Shown: piece by piece, positions 35,858-46,600 of the stretch
Numbering within the stretch: the first letter of the stretch is position 1
How the letters are laid out: every line of letters starts with the position of its first letter
Assembly (NCBI GenBank): GCA_963693085.1
Contig: OY856412.1
Coordinates: forward strand, 1,409,403,194 to 1,409,467,193
Length of the DNA stretch: 64,000 nt
Origin: Alisma plantago-aquatica
Lineage: Eukaryota; Streptophyta; Magnoliopsida; Alismatales; Alismataceae
Direction: 5' to 3'
Program-made: the position numbers and the translations under genes
The notes under the pieces: model-generated
Seen by the model: only the letters and a program-made list of their open reading frames with translations
What the model was told of the DNA's origin: nothing
The model's database searches: none

Positions 35858-36425
35858 AAGCAGCCTGAAAAAGATAGGGATACTTCTTCTCGACCTCGGT
35901 CTTTAGCACCCACGTGGCATCCGTTTCATCATGGTGGCTCCAGAGAACTTTCACCATTTCGATATGACGATTGCTGCGAAGCTCCTTTGACTTGAAGTCG
36001 AGAATTCTGACTGGGGACTCAGCATATGACAGATCATCCTTCAATTCAAGAGGCTCATGATTCAAGATATGACTGGGGTCCTTGACATAGGGCTTCAGAT
36101 TAGATACATGGAACACATTATGCATGGCACTATACTGAGGTGGCAAAGCAAGACGATAGGCACATTCGCCAACCCTTTCTAGAATCTCGAAGGGTCCAAC
36201 ATAACGAGGACTGAGCTTTACCTTGTTCTTGGCCAGAGCTCGAATAGGTCAGATCTTCAGAAATACATGGTCACCTTCCTTGAACTGACGTTCTCGACAG
36301 TGAGCATCTGCATAATATTTCTGTCTATCCTGTGCTCACTTCATTCTCTGCCTAATCAGTGCAACCTTATCAGAATACAGCTGCATCTCCTCAGATTTCA
36401 TCAGGGTACACTCTCCGACATCATC
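35856..36425 (-). pseudogene. Chromovirus G integrase tail and chromodomain
   Basis: It is in frame with the integrase upstream. It holds the GPY/F-type tail ([27 protein letters not shown]) and a chromodomain, [19 protein letters not shown] ... [20 protein letters not shown]. The chromodomain targets integration to certain chromatin. Two in-frame TGA codons, at 36338-36336 and 36251-36249, interrupt the first half, after the TAG at 36428-36426. The ATG at 36146 is only the first methionine after the last stop, not a true start. Confidence 0.9.
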
Positions 36426-36428
36426 CTA

Positions 36429-37300
36429 GTGTAAAGGTGATCTGCATGGTTGGCCATAAAGAGCTTCATAGGGAGGCATCGCAATGCTTGCCTGATAGCT
36501 ATTATTATAGGCAAACTCAGCTAAAGGCAAGTAATAGTCCCATGAGCCTTCCCAATCGAGGATACAAGCTCGCAGAAGATCCTCTAGAATCTGTACTGTA
36601 CGCTCTGACTGCCCGTCTGTTTGCAGATGGTAGGTTGTACTGAAGTTCAACTTGGTGCCCAATTCCTCTTGAACCTGCTTCCACAGCTTTGATGTGAACT
36701 TCGGGTCCCTGTCTGAGACAATAGACATTGGGACTCCATGCAGACGTACAATCTCCCGTATGTAGAGGTCAACCAACTCAGAAACCCTTGCAATAGTCTT
36801 CACAGGAAGAAAATGAGCTGATTTAGTGAGACAATCCACTATGACCCAAGCAGCGTCGTATCCTTTCCTGGTCCTGGGTAACCCTACCACGAAATCCATG
36901 GTGATGTGTTCCCATTTCCATTCTGGAATTTCAAGGGGTTGTAGTAGACCGACTGGTCTCTGATGTTCGGCCTTGATCCTTTGACATGTCAAACATCTAG
37001 ACACGAAATCGGCAATATCGCGCTTCATGTCCCTCCACCAAAACTGACATTGTAGGTCTTTGTACATTTTTGTCGTGCCTGGATGAACTGTATACTTGGA
37101 CCCATGTGCCTCATTTAGGATTGATGTATTTACAGTTGACTGCTTAGGAACCCACATATGATTTTTGTAATGGAGACCACCATCAAGACCCACGGACAGA
37201 TGTGTTTGTGGCTTTGACAGGAGAGAAGATAGCTCTGTAAGACCGGGACTAGCCTTTTGTGCCTCAAGAAGTTCAAAATGCAGGTTGGACGTGATGGAAA
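36429..37300 (-). pseudogene. Chromovirus G integrase
   Basis: The HHCC zinc domain is intact ([20 protein letters not shown] ... [13 protein letters not shown]). The core carries all three acidic residues: [28 protein letters not shown] and [18 protein letters not shown]. The domain itself has no stop until TAG 36428-36426, after CRSPLH, where tryptophan is usual (a G-to-A change). This is the best candidate for an uninterrupted catalytic domain in the window. Confidence 0.93.
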
Positions 37301-37811
37301 TATTATTAACATGCACACGATCAGACAGAAATTGCGGTTTCCAGCCCACTAGATCCTCCATGTTCCTCCATTCAGGGACAGAAAGAGATGCACACACTGC
37401 CCTTTTTCTGCTAAGGGCATCTGTGACTACATTTGCCTTACCCGGATGATAGGCAATAGTGAAATCATAGTGCTTTAGGTATTCGATCCATCGGCGTTGA
37501 CGCAGATTCAAGTCCTTCTGAGTCAGGATGTACTTTAGGCTCTTGTAATCGGTGAAGATGTCGAATTTTGCCCCGTATACGTAGTGCCTCCAGATTTTTA
37601 GGGCGTGAATGATTGCAGCTAATTCCAAATCATGGGTGGGATAATTAAGTTCATTGGGTTTTAGCTGTCTAGACGCAAAGGCCACTACCTTACCATTCTG
37701 CTGCACGACACACCCTAATCCATTCCTTGAAGCATCAGTGAATATCACAAACCCTTCATTACCAGAGGGTAGAATGAGAACAGGAGCCGATGTCAACTTC
37801 TGCTTTAGCTG
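37301..37811 (-). pseudogene. Chromovirus G RNase H
   Basis: DEDD-type motifs: [46 protein letters not shown] and the closing [10 protein letters not shown]. The domain is open from TAG 37814-37812 through to the integrase; the ATG at 37796 is incidental. It sits in the same frame as the RT upstream. Confidence 0.92.
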
Positions 37812-38102
37812 CTAGAAACTGGACTCACAAGTGGCTGACCAGATGAAGTGATCATCCTTCTGAGTAATCTTGGTTAGAGGAAGTGCAATTTTGGATAAAT
37901 TTGGAATAAAATGACGATAATATCTGGCCAGACCCAAGAAACTCTGAATTTCAGAAGGATTACGGGGAGGTTGCCAATCAAGTACAGTAGAGACTTTGGT
38001 GGGATCAACAGATAGACTACCTCCAGAAATGACATGCCCAAGAAACATAACCTTATCAATCCAGAACTCACATTTTGAAAGTTTGCCATAAAACTTCTGG
38101 GT
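37812..38102 (-). pseudogene. Chromovirus G RT thumb/connection segment
   Basis: The segment between two nonsense codons in the same frame (TGA 38105-38103 and TAG 37814-37812) encodes MFLGHVISGGSLSVDPTK and QSFLGLARYYRHFIPNLSKI, the standard RT thumb region of Ty3/gypsy elements. The breaks are point mutations, not frameshifts. Confidence 0.9.
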
Positions 38103-38800
38103 TCAAAGAATGTCAAGAACTGATCGCAAGTGTTCACGGTGTTTTTCCATAGAATCAGAATAGATCAAGATGTCATCAATAAAGATGACCACGGACTCAT
38201 CAAGATAGGGTTGGAAGACTTTGTTCATCAGATTCATAAATACACCTGGTGCATTGGTCAACCCGAATGGCATCACCAGAAATTCATAATGCCCATAACG
38301 AGTTTGAAAAGTAGTTTTAGAAATATCAGAATCCTTGATTTTAAGTTGATGGTATCCAGAACGGAGATCAATCTTTGAGAAAACTTTAGCAGTACGAAGC
38401 TGGTCAAAGAGGTCATCAATTCGAGGAAGAGGGTACTTGTTTTTAATAGTAGCTTGGTTCAACATGCGGTAGTCAATACACATACACATAGAACCATCTT
38501 TCTTTTTAACAAAAAGGACGGGAGCTCCCCAGGGGGAAACACTAGGATGAATGAACCCTTTGTCGAGAAGTTCTTGCAACTGTTTCTTCAACTCCATCAG
38601 CTCAGCAGGAGCCATCCTATACGGTGCCCTAGAAATCGGAGTGGTTCTAGGAAGAAGATCTATGGAGAACTCAATGTCTCTATTTGGAGGCAGCCCAGGA
38701 AGCTCCTCCGGGAAAATGTCAGGGAAGTCATGAACCACCTCCAGAGTTTCTATAGGCCCGCTACTAGGACTGGTCTCTGAGACTAATGCGAGGAAGACTT
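38103..38800 (-). pseudogene. Chromovirus G reverse transcriptase
   Basis: The RT core is complete: [95 protein letters not shown] and the catalytic [15 protein letters not shown]. It ends at TGA 38105-38103, at a position where an arginine is expected (probable CGA change). The frame is continuous with protease upstream. Confidence 0.94.
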
Positions 38801-39226
38801 TACATCCCTTAGAAATGATCTTTTTAGCTTTAAGAGAGGAGATTATAATATTATTACAGAATCCACTTCCCCTAGGGATTTTCACAGGATAAGAATGAGG
38901 TTGAAAGAGAACGATCGTCTTGTTTCTACAGTCAATGTGAGCATGGTATGTGTAAATCCAGTCCATACTGAGTATAACATCAATGTCTTCCATATTTAAG
39001 AGAATGAATTCAAAGGGCATATCATGATTTTCATATTTGAGAGAGAGTTCATTGGTTTTCTGCTAAGTGGTGAGTATTTTGCCACTCGGAGTAGACGCGT
39101 CCAGAACATATCCCAAATCTCTTATGTGAAGATTTAATATGGATGCCAGAGTTCGAGAAATAAAAGTATTTGTAGATCCCGAGTCAAATAAAGCCTTAAC
39201 AGGATGACCATTTAATAATACAGTTC
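38801..39226 (-). pseudogene. Chromovirus G aspartic protease and linker to RT
   Basis: The protease active site is visible as VKALFDSGSTNTFIS near 39190-39150, followed by the flap and second half up to [20 protein letters not shown]. It processes the polyprotein. A TAG at 39065-39063 interrupts it. The frame differs by one base from the gag frame; see the candidate intron at 39227-39299, whose removal brings the two frames together exactly at GTVLLNG. Confidence 0.88.
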
Positions 39227-39299
39227 CTACATAAGGTAATAAAATTATGAATAATTGCAGGCTTGAATAAGATATTGAATTATAAAGAAATTAGGTTAC
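39227..39299 (-). other. Candidate 73-nt intron between nucleocapsid and protease of G
   Basis: On the minus strand the tract begins GTAACC, ends TTATGTAG, is much richer in AT than the preceding gag region and contains a stop (TAA 39282-39280) in the gag frame. Its length, 73, is one more than a multiple of three, which is exactly the offset between the gag frame and the pol frame. The junction falls inside one codon and joins the zinc-knuckle tail to the protease start. Alternative: a simple indel or a programmed frameshift, since the pol frame is also open across part of this tract. Confidence 0.42.
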
Positions 39300-39636
39300 C
39301 TTCACAGAGCTGGTTTGGATTTGCCTTGGCCTCCTCTGCATTTACTGCAAATACCCTGCCATTGTGGTGTCCCTGAGGCTACGGAGCACCACCCGCAGGA
39401 TTGCCAAAGATAGAGGGAGTGGGACACTTGGCGACGAAATGACCCTCCTTTTTGCAGTTATAGCAGACTGGCTTGGTGTGGCGGCATACCCCACCATGGT
39501 GTCGTCTGCAAGTCTTGCACTTCGGGTGGACAATCTTCTGTTGGTTTCGATTGTGCTTCTGTTCTCCTTTTCCTGAACCTCCTCCTTTCCCTGATCCCTT
39601 GTTGTTATGGCCTGGGTTGAACTTCTTAAACTTATC
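39300..39636 (-). pseudogene. Chromovirus G nucleocapsid (zinc knuckle) region
   Basis: In the gag frame, after TAG 39639-39637, comes a basic Gly/Lys-rich stretch and two cysteine clusters: CKTCRRHHGGVC and the CCHC knuckle CYNCKKEGHFVAKC. These bind the RNA genome. A TAG at 39381-39379 follows. The open frame listed in this area starting at 39533 is an overlapping shadow. Confidence 0.88.
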
Positions 39637-40410
39637 CTATTCAGTTGTGGTTAACCCTAAGTATCCCATGCTAGAAGGTTTTTGCATGCCCTGCTCTCTC
39701 TCCTGCTTGAGGGCCATATCTAGGGCTTCATCTATGCTTCTGGGACGAGAGGTTATGACTAGGGTTTTTAGGTGGGCAGAAAGGCAGTCAACATAGTGTT
39801 CAGTAAGACGGTCTTCAGTCTTGATGGGTGCATAACGCTCCAGAAGCCTAAACTTCTGGGTGTAATCAGCTACTGAAAGACTACCCTGCCTTAACTCCAT
39901 GTACATCTTCTCCTTCCTTTTCCTCTCAGCTATGGGCATAAAACAATCTGCGAAGAGGTTTTTAAAGGCTTCCCACTCCATGGTGTCTATTTCCTCACCC
40001 CTATTCCCGCCATAGTTCTCCCACCATATTTTTGCCCCTCCCTTAAGCATATGGGTGGCAAACTTGACCTTCTTCTCATTGGGTAATTCTAGGGTATGAA
40101 AACCATTCTCTATGGTCAAAATCAAGGCTTCGACCTTGTCCATGACCTCAGGCTGATCCTCTCCCCAAAAGGAATCAAGGTTTAGTTTAATAAAATCTAT
40201 CACTGTTACTTCTTTCTTCCTAGATGAGCTAGATTCGGGGGTTCCTTTTGGGGTGAGGGTTTCCATGAATTCTAGAAGGATTGTCTTCTCTTCCTCCCAC
40301 CTTTCCTTGGCCGCAACATCGGGATCAGGTACTTCAGAGGTTTCAGGTTCTTTTCTTTTCTTAGAGGACGATTCCTCTGAGGCCTTCGAGTTGCGAGTCT
40401 TAGGAGGCAT
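39637..40410 (-). pseudogene. Chromovirus G gag (capsid)
   Basis: 257 codons start at ATG 40410, about 530 nt downstream of the PBS, the first good start after the leader. An acidic/basic N-terminus (PPKTRNSKASEESSSKKRK) is followed by a retrotransposon gag domain: KVKFATHMLKGGAKIWWENY, MEWEAFKNLFADCFMPIAE, MELRQGSLSVADYTQKF and ALDMALKQEREQ. It forms the virus-like particle shell. It stops at TAG 39639-39637, upstream of the zinc knuckle; since that knuckle continues in the same frame, the stop is probably a mutation. Confidence 0.9.
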
Positions 40411-40940
40411 CCTGAAATTAATTAGGATATATTACATTTATTCCTCAACACATTTTTTTTCTCATTATCATTATGATATTTCATTATTCACACATATTAT
40501 TTATTAATGTTCTTGATGTTACAATTTATGGAGGATACCTTAAAGTCCTTATTAGTCGGTCCTTAAGACTTTCTAAATAGAGAGACTCTTTCCTAATCTT
40601 ATATCATAAAGATGAAGGGAAGAACAATTTTTTTTTTCAAAAATTTGAGATAAAAAAAATATCCTTATAGAAAAGATGAGAGGGAATTTCTATACATGAG
40701 AAGGATCCTAATTTAAGGTATGCCCAAAAAGTGAGGAACATTTAGGATATCGGCCAGGTAGACTCACACTGCCTTATAGGTAGCCTCGTGATTGCCAAGA
40801 AAAGTGACTCGGAGACTTTATCCAGACCTTAGGCAGATGTTATCCTAGTCACCTCAACCCTTCACATCCCTAACTCAAGGACTACCCTAGACTCATAATA
40901 GGGTGAATGAAAGTCATGTGACTATGATGTGTGAACATTG
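40411..40940 (-). other. Untranslated leader of chromovirus G
   Basis: The tract between PBS and gag start has no coding frame. It includes A/T homopolymer runs near 40628-40660. Confidence 0.7.
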
Positions 40941-40952
40941 TCTCTGATACCA
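40941..40952 (-). promoter_or_regulatory. Primer binding site (tRNA-iMet) of chromovirus G
   Basis: The minus strand reads TGGTATCAGAGA, eleven of twelve bases of the usual initiator-Met site, two bases inside the 5' LTR edge at 40955. Confidence 0.9.
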
Positions 40953-40954
40953 AC

Positions 40955-43927
40955 TGTGATGACCCCAATTTCTACATACTTTCCTTAGTGACATATACAG
41001 ATATGCGTGCACTCATATCTACAAATGTCAAAAGGGAAAATAGTGGAAATCAAGATAGCCAACTAAAATCAGAGATAAGCCAAGATCAAGTTCACATCAT
41101 AGCAAATAGCCACACAACATTTCATTCAATAATTGAAAGATAAAGTCATACATATTGATACTGGAAAAAGAAGAAGAATAACTCTATGGTTATTACATTG
41201 GATCTCAATCATCCTCAATATAAGCTAGGGAAAGAAATAACTAGCATCTAGCAAGAAAGAAATAAGAGGAAAAGGTCTATCTAATAAATCCTCCATGCTT
41301 ATTATTTGTGCCTTCAGGTACTTTGAATATGTGTTTCACTTTGATCATCATTTGTTCCTTGCACCTAGAAAATACGAGAAACAAAAACATCAACAAAGTT
41401 GGTACGTGGAGTAAAAGCTATACTATGCTGGTATATAAAATACTCAAAATTTGAAAAGGAAAGAGAAAACGTTATTTAAAGGTAGAAAATTAGGTAATCC
41501 CAAATTATTAGCCTCATTTATAGTGAACATGCATTACTATGGTAGACTTAGCACATAATTTCATAAATAGTGGGCCCTTCCCCATGTACCTTGTACTCTA
41601 GGGATCTCCCCGTATACCATGTACTCTAGGGAGATGCTAGTCAACATTAAAGCTTTCCCTCTCTAATAGGGAGTTTAATGAACACCACTAGTAACTATAT
41701 TTCATTTATATTCAGTTATGTTCTTTTATGTCCAAGGCGGTAAATCATCAATTAATCATATATTCACATCCATCAATGTATATCAATTTCATGCAACAAT
41801 TACATATACTTAACATCCAGCAAAACTAGTCATATAATTATATCCACGTACCTTTAATTATCAGATCTGGATTCCACAAGCCCAAGATTATGAGAAAGAT
41901 AGTAGATCACCCTGAAATGTAAACAAAACCCTAAGTTACTATGGATTCCCATTATTCCACATTAGGGTTTCTTATTAGGGTTTAGGTCATTAGGGATGTT
42001 ACTTTAGGATACATAGGATTCAAAGTTGGGGTATGAGATTAGGGTCGTCCAGGTTAATCAAGGACATTTAATATGAGAGTTTTTCATAAATTGTATATAG
42101 TATTCATAATGAGGTGAGAAAAATTAGAAATTAGGGTTCTTCTCAATCATTGGATCAACTATCTTCCCTAAATAGGTTTTCAAGTAACATGATTACCAAG
42201 ATCGTAATTAGGGTTTAATATGTCCTTAGTGATGGTAGTCCATATTTTCCGAAAAGGGGTCAGATCCAGGTCATTATTATATTTTATTTAGATAGCTTGG
42301 ATTTTTCTGATGAAAATGGTATATTGGTTCGATATTTCTTGATATTCCTATCATTTTCTAGAATTTTTCTAAAATCTGACCAATCAGGAAATTCTAGAGA
42401 AATTAAATAAAATAAAAAAAGGATTTGCGAGCTCTGGCTCGCGGATCATGTGAGGGATCCGGCCAACCGGACCCTCTCACTGACCCGCGAGCAAGCACTC
42501 GTCTAAGCGGGGGTCAGGCTCACTGAAATGTCAGGAATGCCCCTGACTCTTTCCTGTTGGGCTCGTGTCCGGGTGAGGGTGAGAAAGGAAAATCACCCAT
42601 CCGAAAGTTCCTACTCGCGCCATGGCTGCAGCGAGGAATCGGGGGAGAGCTAGACTGATTTCTAGGATGAACTGGGCTACGCTGGTCATCGGGTTGAGTT
42701 AGTAGGCTCACGACGGTTGCGGGGAGGTCGAGCTCATCGGAAAAGGTAGTCTGGGAATCATTTTTGGATCGAAAGAGATTGAAAACAGGTCGATGAGTGA
42801 AGTTGAGGTTTACCTGCCCTCGGGTTGGATTGAGGGAGTCAGAAGCTTCGCGGCGGTCTACCGGTGCTGTTGCAATCTTCCCGCGGCTCCGAGATGGTCC
42901 CAACCTCGTCGGCGGTGAAGCTTTGGAGCTCAGCTGCGGCAGCTCGTCGACCTGAGGTCCTATGCTTCCGCGGCTCCAACTGGGGGTGGCGTTCAACTCG
43001 TCGGGGTCCTGAGATGGTGTGATCGCTCTCAATTGGATGGAGGAATCCACCAGAGTGAGGGGGAGGTTCGGGAGCAGGTGATCAGGGGTGCTCGAGGTGA
43101 GGGAGGTTGGGGTGATCTCAGTTGCAATTGAGGTGTTGGTGCGACTAAAGGGAAGGTGGTAGAGCTACTGGGCTCCTTAAATAGGCGTGGGGGGTGCTAG
43201 GAAGGGGAGCCCTAATTTTGGCTGTCGCCGCCACTGAGAGGTGCGAGAACTCAGGAGTCGTTCTCCCAGTTGCGTGGACGAGGGGAGGTTAGTAGAGGGT
43301 TGTTAGGTTCATTTTTGAGAGTGGAAGGGTTCCTCCAAATATCTCGTGGAGAGGGGACGAGATTGGAGTGTTGGATCGCTCGAATGGTTCGTCATTCTGT
43401 TGGAGGCGAAGACCCGGTCTTACGGGAGGTTAGGGATGACTCGGGTGTCGTTGGATCTCGCGCGATTCCTGATCCACTGATCGGGCGGCTAAGATTAATT
43501 CCCAGTGAGTGGGCTGCGCCCAAAGCAGCACAAAAGACCGCGTGACAGATTAAATGTCCCATTTAATCGCGAACCTTAGTCCTAGGCCAAATTAGGTGAT
43601 ATAATACACAAAATTTCAAATGTAAATAACTCTAAATTGGTAACTCCCATTGAAATGAGATTTTAGACATAGTTTTATAATGTTATGATTTAGTTATGGT
43701 GCAAAATTAGAGTCCCAATTTGATTATTGACTATGTCAATTGACTAAAACTCATAATACTTGTATTATTCACTTTATATATATATCATTATGGATGGTCT
43801 AAAGTGATATTGATGATCCATTTAATCAAATTAGTGAGAGAGATGATTGAGGGAATAATTGGAACAATTAAATTTGTAAGAGAGAGAAACGAATTAATAT
43901 ATATATATAAAAACTCACTCTGTCATA
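40955..43927 (-). repeat. 5' LTR of chromovirus G (2973 bp)
   Basis: The plus strand runs from TGTGATGACCCC to CTGTCATA; the last four bases have mutated from CACA in the other copy. It lacks about 62 bp present at 34041-34102 of the left LTR. It contains a 176-codon minus frame (42520-43050) in the GC-rich island, which is broken in the left LTR and so is not supported as a gene. TATA box at 43177-43183; foldback at 42438-42491. Confidence 0.92.
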
Positions 43928-43932
43928 GTCGT
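43928..43932. repeat. Probable target site duplication, right, of element G
   Basis: GTCGT, compared with GTCCT at 32770-32774. Confidence 0.6.
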
Positions 43933-45504
43933 CTTTGTTGGGAAAATTTCAAGGCCATATTTCCATTATTTACTTATTAGTTGTTAAGCACCACACAATT
44001 ACAAACACATCATCTATTTGTTTCTATACACCATGCAACATTCCCTTAATTTGTAACATATGTGTTAATCGATTGCTTCATGAATGAGAACAAACTTTCC
44101 TTTTTCCTCATTATTTGTGTTACTATCTAGAATCCAAATAATTAACAATTGTGTATTTTAACTACAATTCAAATTTCTCACTTCTATTACCATGCATGCG
44201 ATTGGAACTTTATTAATTATCATTCTTCACTACCATTTTTCACTATATGTTTTGGTTGTATTGTATATCTAGTCACACATTCTATGTATTTGATTTTGTA
44301 TGTTTTAAGTGCAACAAAAATGTGACATAGTGGTGAATTTAGAAAATCATAATAGAGGGACACTAAGTTAAACAAGTAATGATCTAAGATGACATTTTCT
44401 TGATCTTATTTTTTGTACCATGTGTAAGTGTTTGTGCCTAATGAATATTTTCTAGTATATTTTTAGATGAACTAATATTTAGACCATTCTCTACATCAGT
44501 TAAATAGAAAAAGAAAAATATAATTGATACTCGTATGACACATAAAAAACTATTATGTCTTTAAATGAAAAATACATATGAATCTCCAATTATAAAACTT
44601 AAGTATAAGTGTTGGGAAAAAATCCAGCAAAAGAATATAGAATAATAGCTCATATTAGAAAAATACTTCTACAAGGGTTGTATTTATCTATCCGCTGGCT
44701 AGTAATAATCAAACACTTGGTTTCATTATTAAAATATTAAATAGAGTGATAACATATAAAAATCTATTCAAGCATAACATATCGATCACATATGACTATA
44801 ATTTATGAGGAAGTAATAATGTTTTTGCTGAAAACTATGACTAGCATACCTCTAGAACATGACCCGTGAGGCGAGAAGCATTAGACCTAAACTTCTTGTG
44901 ATGATTCTTACTAGAACATAGGTTTTCTGAACAATAGTGACAATAGGTACATGGAAAACTGAGAATGAAGACCAAAGGGGGAAGTCAGAGATAAATTATT
45001 ATTGTACCAACCGACTTGCTTGTGATTCTATTCTCCATAATGAATGGTGTTTGGCTCTCTTTAGACTTATTTCTTTTGATCTTGACACCTAGGAGGATAT
45101 TTTTTGATGGAGTCAAACAATTCCTGTAGATGAGGTTGCGGCTCTGACTCCAAATCTATGGTATGTTGTCACATCTTGTCTGGCTAATTGGGGAGTACCC
45201 CATCTCTTACAATCATCTTTCCTATCTCTAATTTTGTGACTATGTGCAAATGACCACCATGCAAGCCGTCAAAGGAGCACATCAGTTACTTACATTTAGG
45301 ATACTTGATTTACTCACAGTCTCACCATTTTAGTCTCCACCTATTCTAAATTTCTCATTGAAATTATAGCATAGGAAGACAAGAGTCTTAGTGAATAGTG
45401 GTCCAAAATTATGTCATTCACCACAATGTCATTTACCCCAATATTATTTGGGGACAAGTTAACATTCAATACTACTTCTTTTCTATTGTATTTAGCAAAA
45501 CTAA
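43933..45504. other. AT-rich flank, no gene supported
   Basis: No coding similarity, RNA gene or terminal repeat is visible between element G and the CACTA terminus. The largest frame (45341-45577, minus) overlaps that terminus and is not credible. Confidence 0.5.
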
Positions 45505-46600
45505 CACTACTACATAAATGGCTTATAACGTCACTTTTAAAGGCGTCAGTTGTATAAATACACCGACACCTAAACAATAAAGAGTCGGTTTATAAAATAA
45601 CTGACATCAATCTGTGAAGGGCGACCAGACACGGGTATCACTTTTATTTAGTGTCGGTTCCTTAATAACAAACCGACGCCTAAAATTAACCGCCAAATCC
45701 AAAATTTCCAGCGAAAAAAATTACCTCCAAAATTTAACATATGGCGTCGGTTATTAACTAATAAACCGACGACTATAGGTTATTCGTGAGACAGAAAGTG
45801 GGTACATTTTGTTTGTCGGTTTTACAACAGTGACCGACACTTATGGGTTTTCCCGTGCTGTCTGCGGGAAATTTTTCACACCCTTTGAGCGTCTGTTTTT
45901 GATATAAACCGACGCCTATGGTCATTAATCGAGAACAATTTTTTAATCGGCATATGTAGATAGACATCGTTTTTTTTTATAGTTAAAACCGACGACTATG
46001 ATTGAGAATAAGTGTCAGTTTTTCTATAGAACTAACACCTTTAGTTTTATGTGTCAGTTTTATTTAATAACCGACACCTAATGTTAACTTAATATCACCC
46101 GCGCGAGCACGACTTTTCCCATTTCTCTGTTTCATTCATCTCGATTTTGAGGGTTTAAGCTCCAGCGACGATTCCTCTGCTCACCGCTCCTGTGTCGCCA
46201 CTCGCCACCACCACCGCTATTTGCTGGTCCTCCGGCTGCTGCACTCTAGGTCGGTCACCACCCTAGTTCGATCGCCAGCCCTCTCTATTTGCCGCCCACC
46301 TCGGCGCCACCAGTAGCTGCGTGTGGTACCTCTCTGCTCAGCGCCCACCTCGGCGCCATTACCACTCACCAGTATCTGCGGTGCCGGTGGCTAGTCAAGG
46401 GACAAGAGGCAACTTGGGTTGAGCCACTGGACCTGTGAAGGATCTTCAACTTTTGCAAGGTGGAGAGGAGCTTGTCTGCCTAGATTCTGCTTGTTGAAAG
46501 GTGATGAACAGGTTACTTTGGAATGTTCACCCTGCTCCTGCTATTTGCTTTGCTTGATTTTTGATTCGTCTCGTTACAAAACAATAGCTTGGAACCGATA
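45505..46600 (+). mobile_element. Terminal region of a CACTA (En/Spm) transposon
   Basis: The terminus CACTACTACATAAATGGC starts at 45505, preceded by TAA as a possible 3 bp target duplication. Behind it is an array of subterminal inverted motifs (45543-46079). Then comes a sharply GC-rich tract (46090-46400) with AGGGTTT, rich in CCACC/CGCC and resembling a plant 5' leader, which fits the promoter and first exon of the transposon. I find no opposite terminus (GTAGTAGTG type) and no transposase in this orientation nearby, so the right limit is a guess. Confidence 0.72.
45543..46079. repeat. Nine subterminal hairpins of the CACTA element
   Basis: Units of about 26-34 bp pair a GYGTCGGTT arm with an AACCGACRCCTA arm across an AT-rich loop of 8-15 bases. 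They lie near 45543, 45582, 45651, 45744, 45813, 45889, 45964, 46011 and 46051. Such subterminal repeats are known to bind the TNPA-type protein in En/Spm elements. Some arms carry single changes (CAGTT for CGGTT). Confidence 0.85.

Larger units (their letters stand above)
32775..43927 (-). mobile_element. Complete chromovirus G (Tekay/Del-type Ty3/gypsy), 11.15 kb
   Basis: Two LTRs of 3045 and 2973 bp, a tRNA-Met PBS, a PPT and a gag-NC-PR-RT-RNH-IN-chromodomain order in minus orientation define a full-length element, probably flanked by a 5 bp duplication. The LTRs differ by a few percent by eye plus one ~62 bp deletion in the right LTR (at 42222). The polyprotein has eight nonsense codons but, apart from one place that may be an intron, no frame change. 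It is the best preserved coding element in the window, though not functional as it stands. Confidence 0.93.

Noticed and set aside
36359..36643. Plus-strand frames over gag-pol of G
   Set aside because: They overlap recognised minus-strand domains and encode nothing recognisable.
42520..43050. 176-codon open frame in the right LTR of G
   Set aside because: The matching tract in the left LTR (about 34400-34914) is broken by stops, and no domain is visible. It is an accident of GC-rich sequence.
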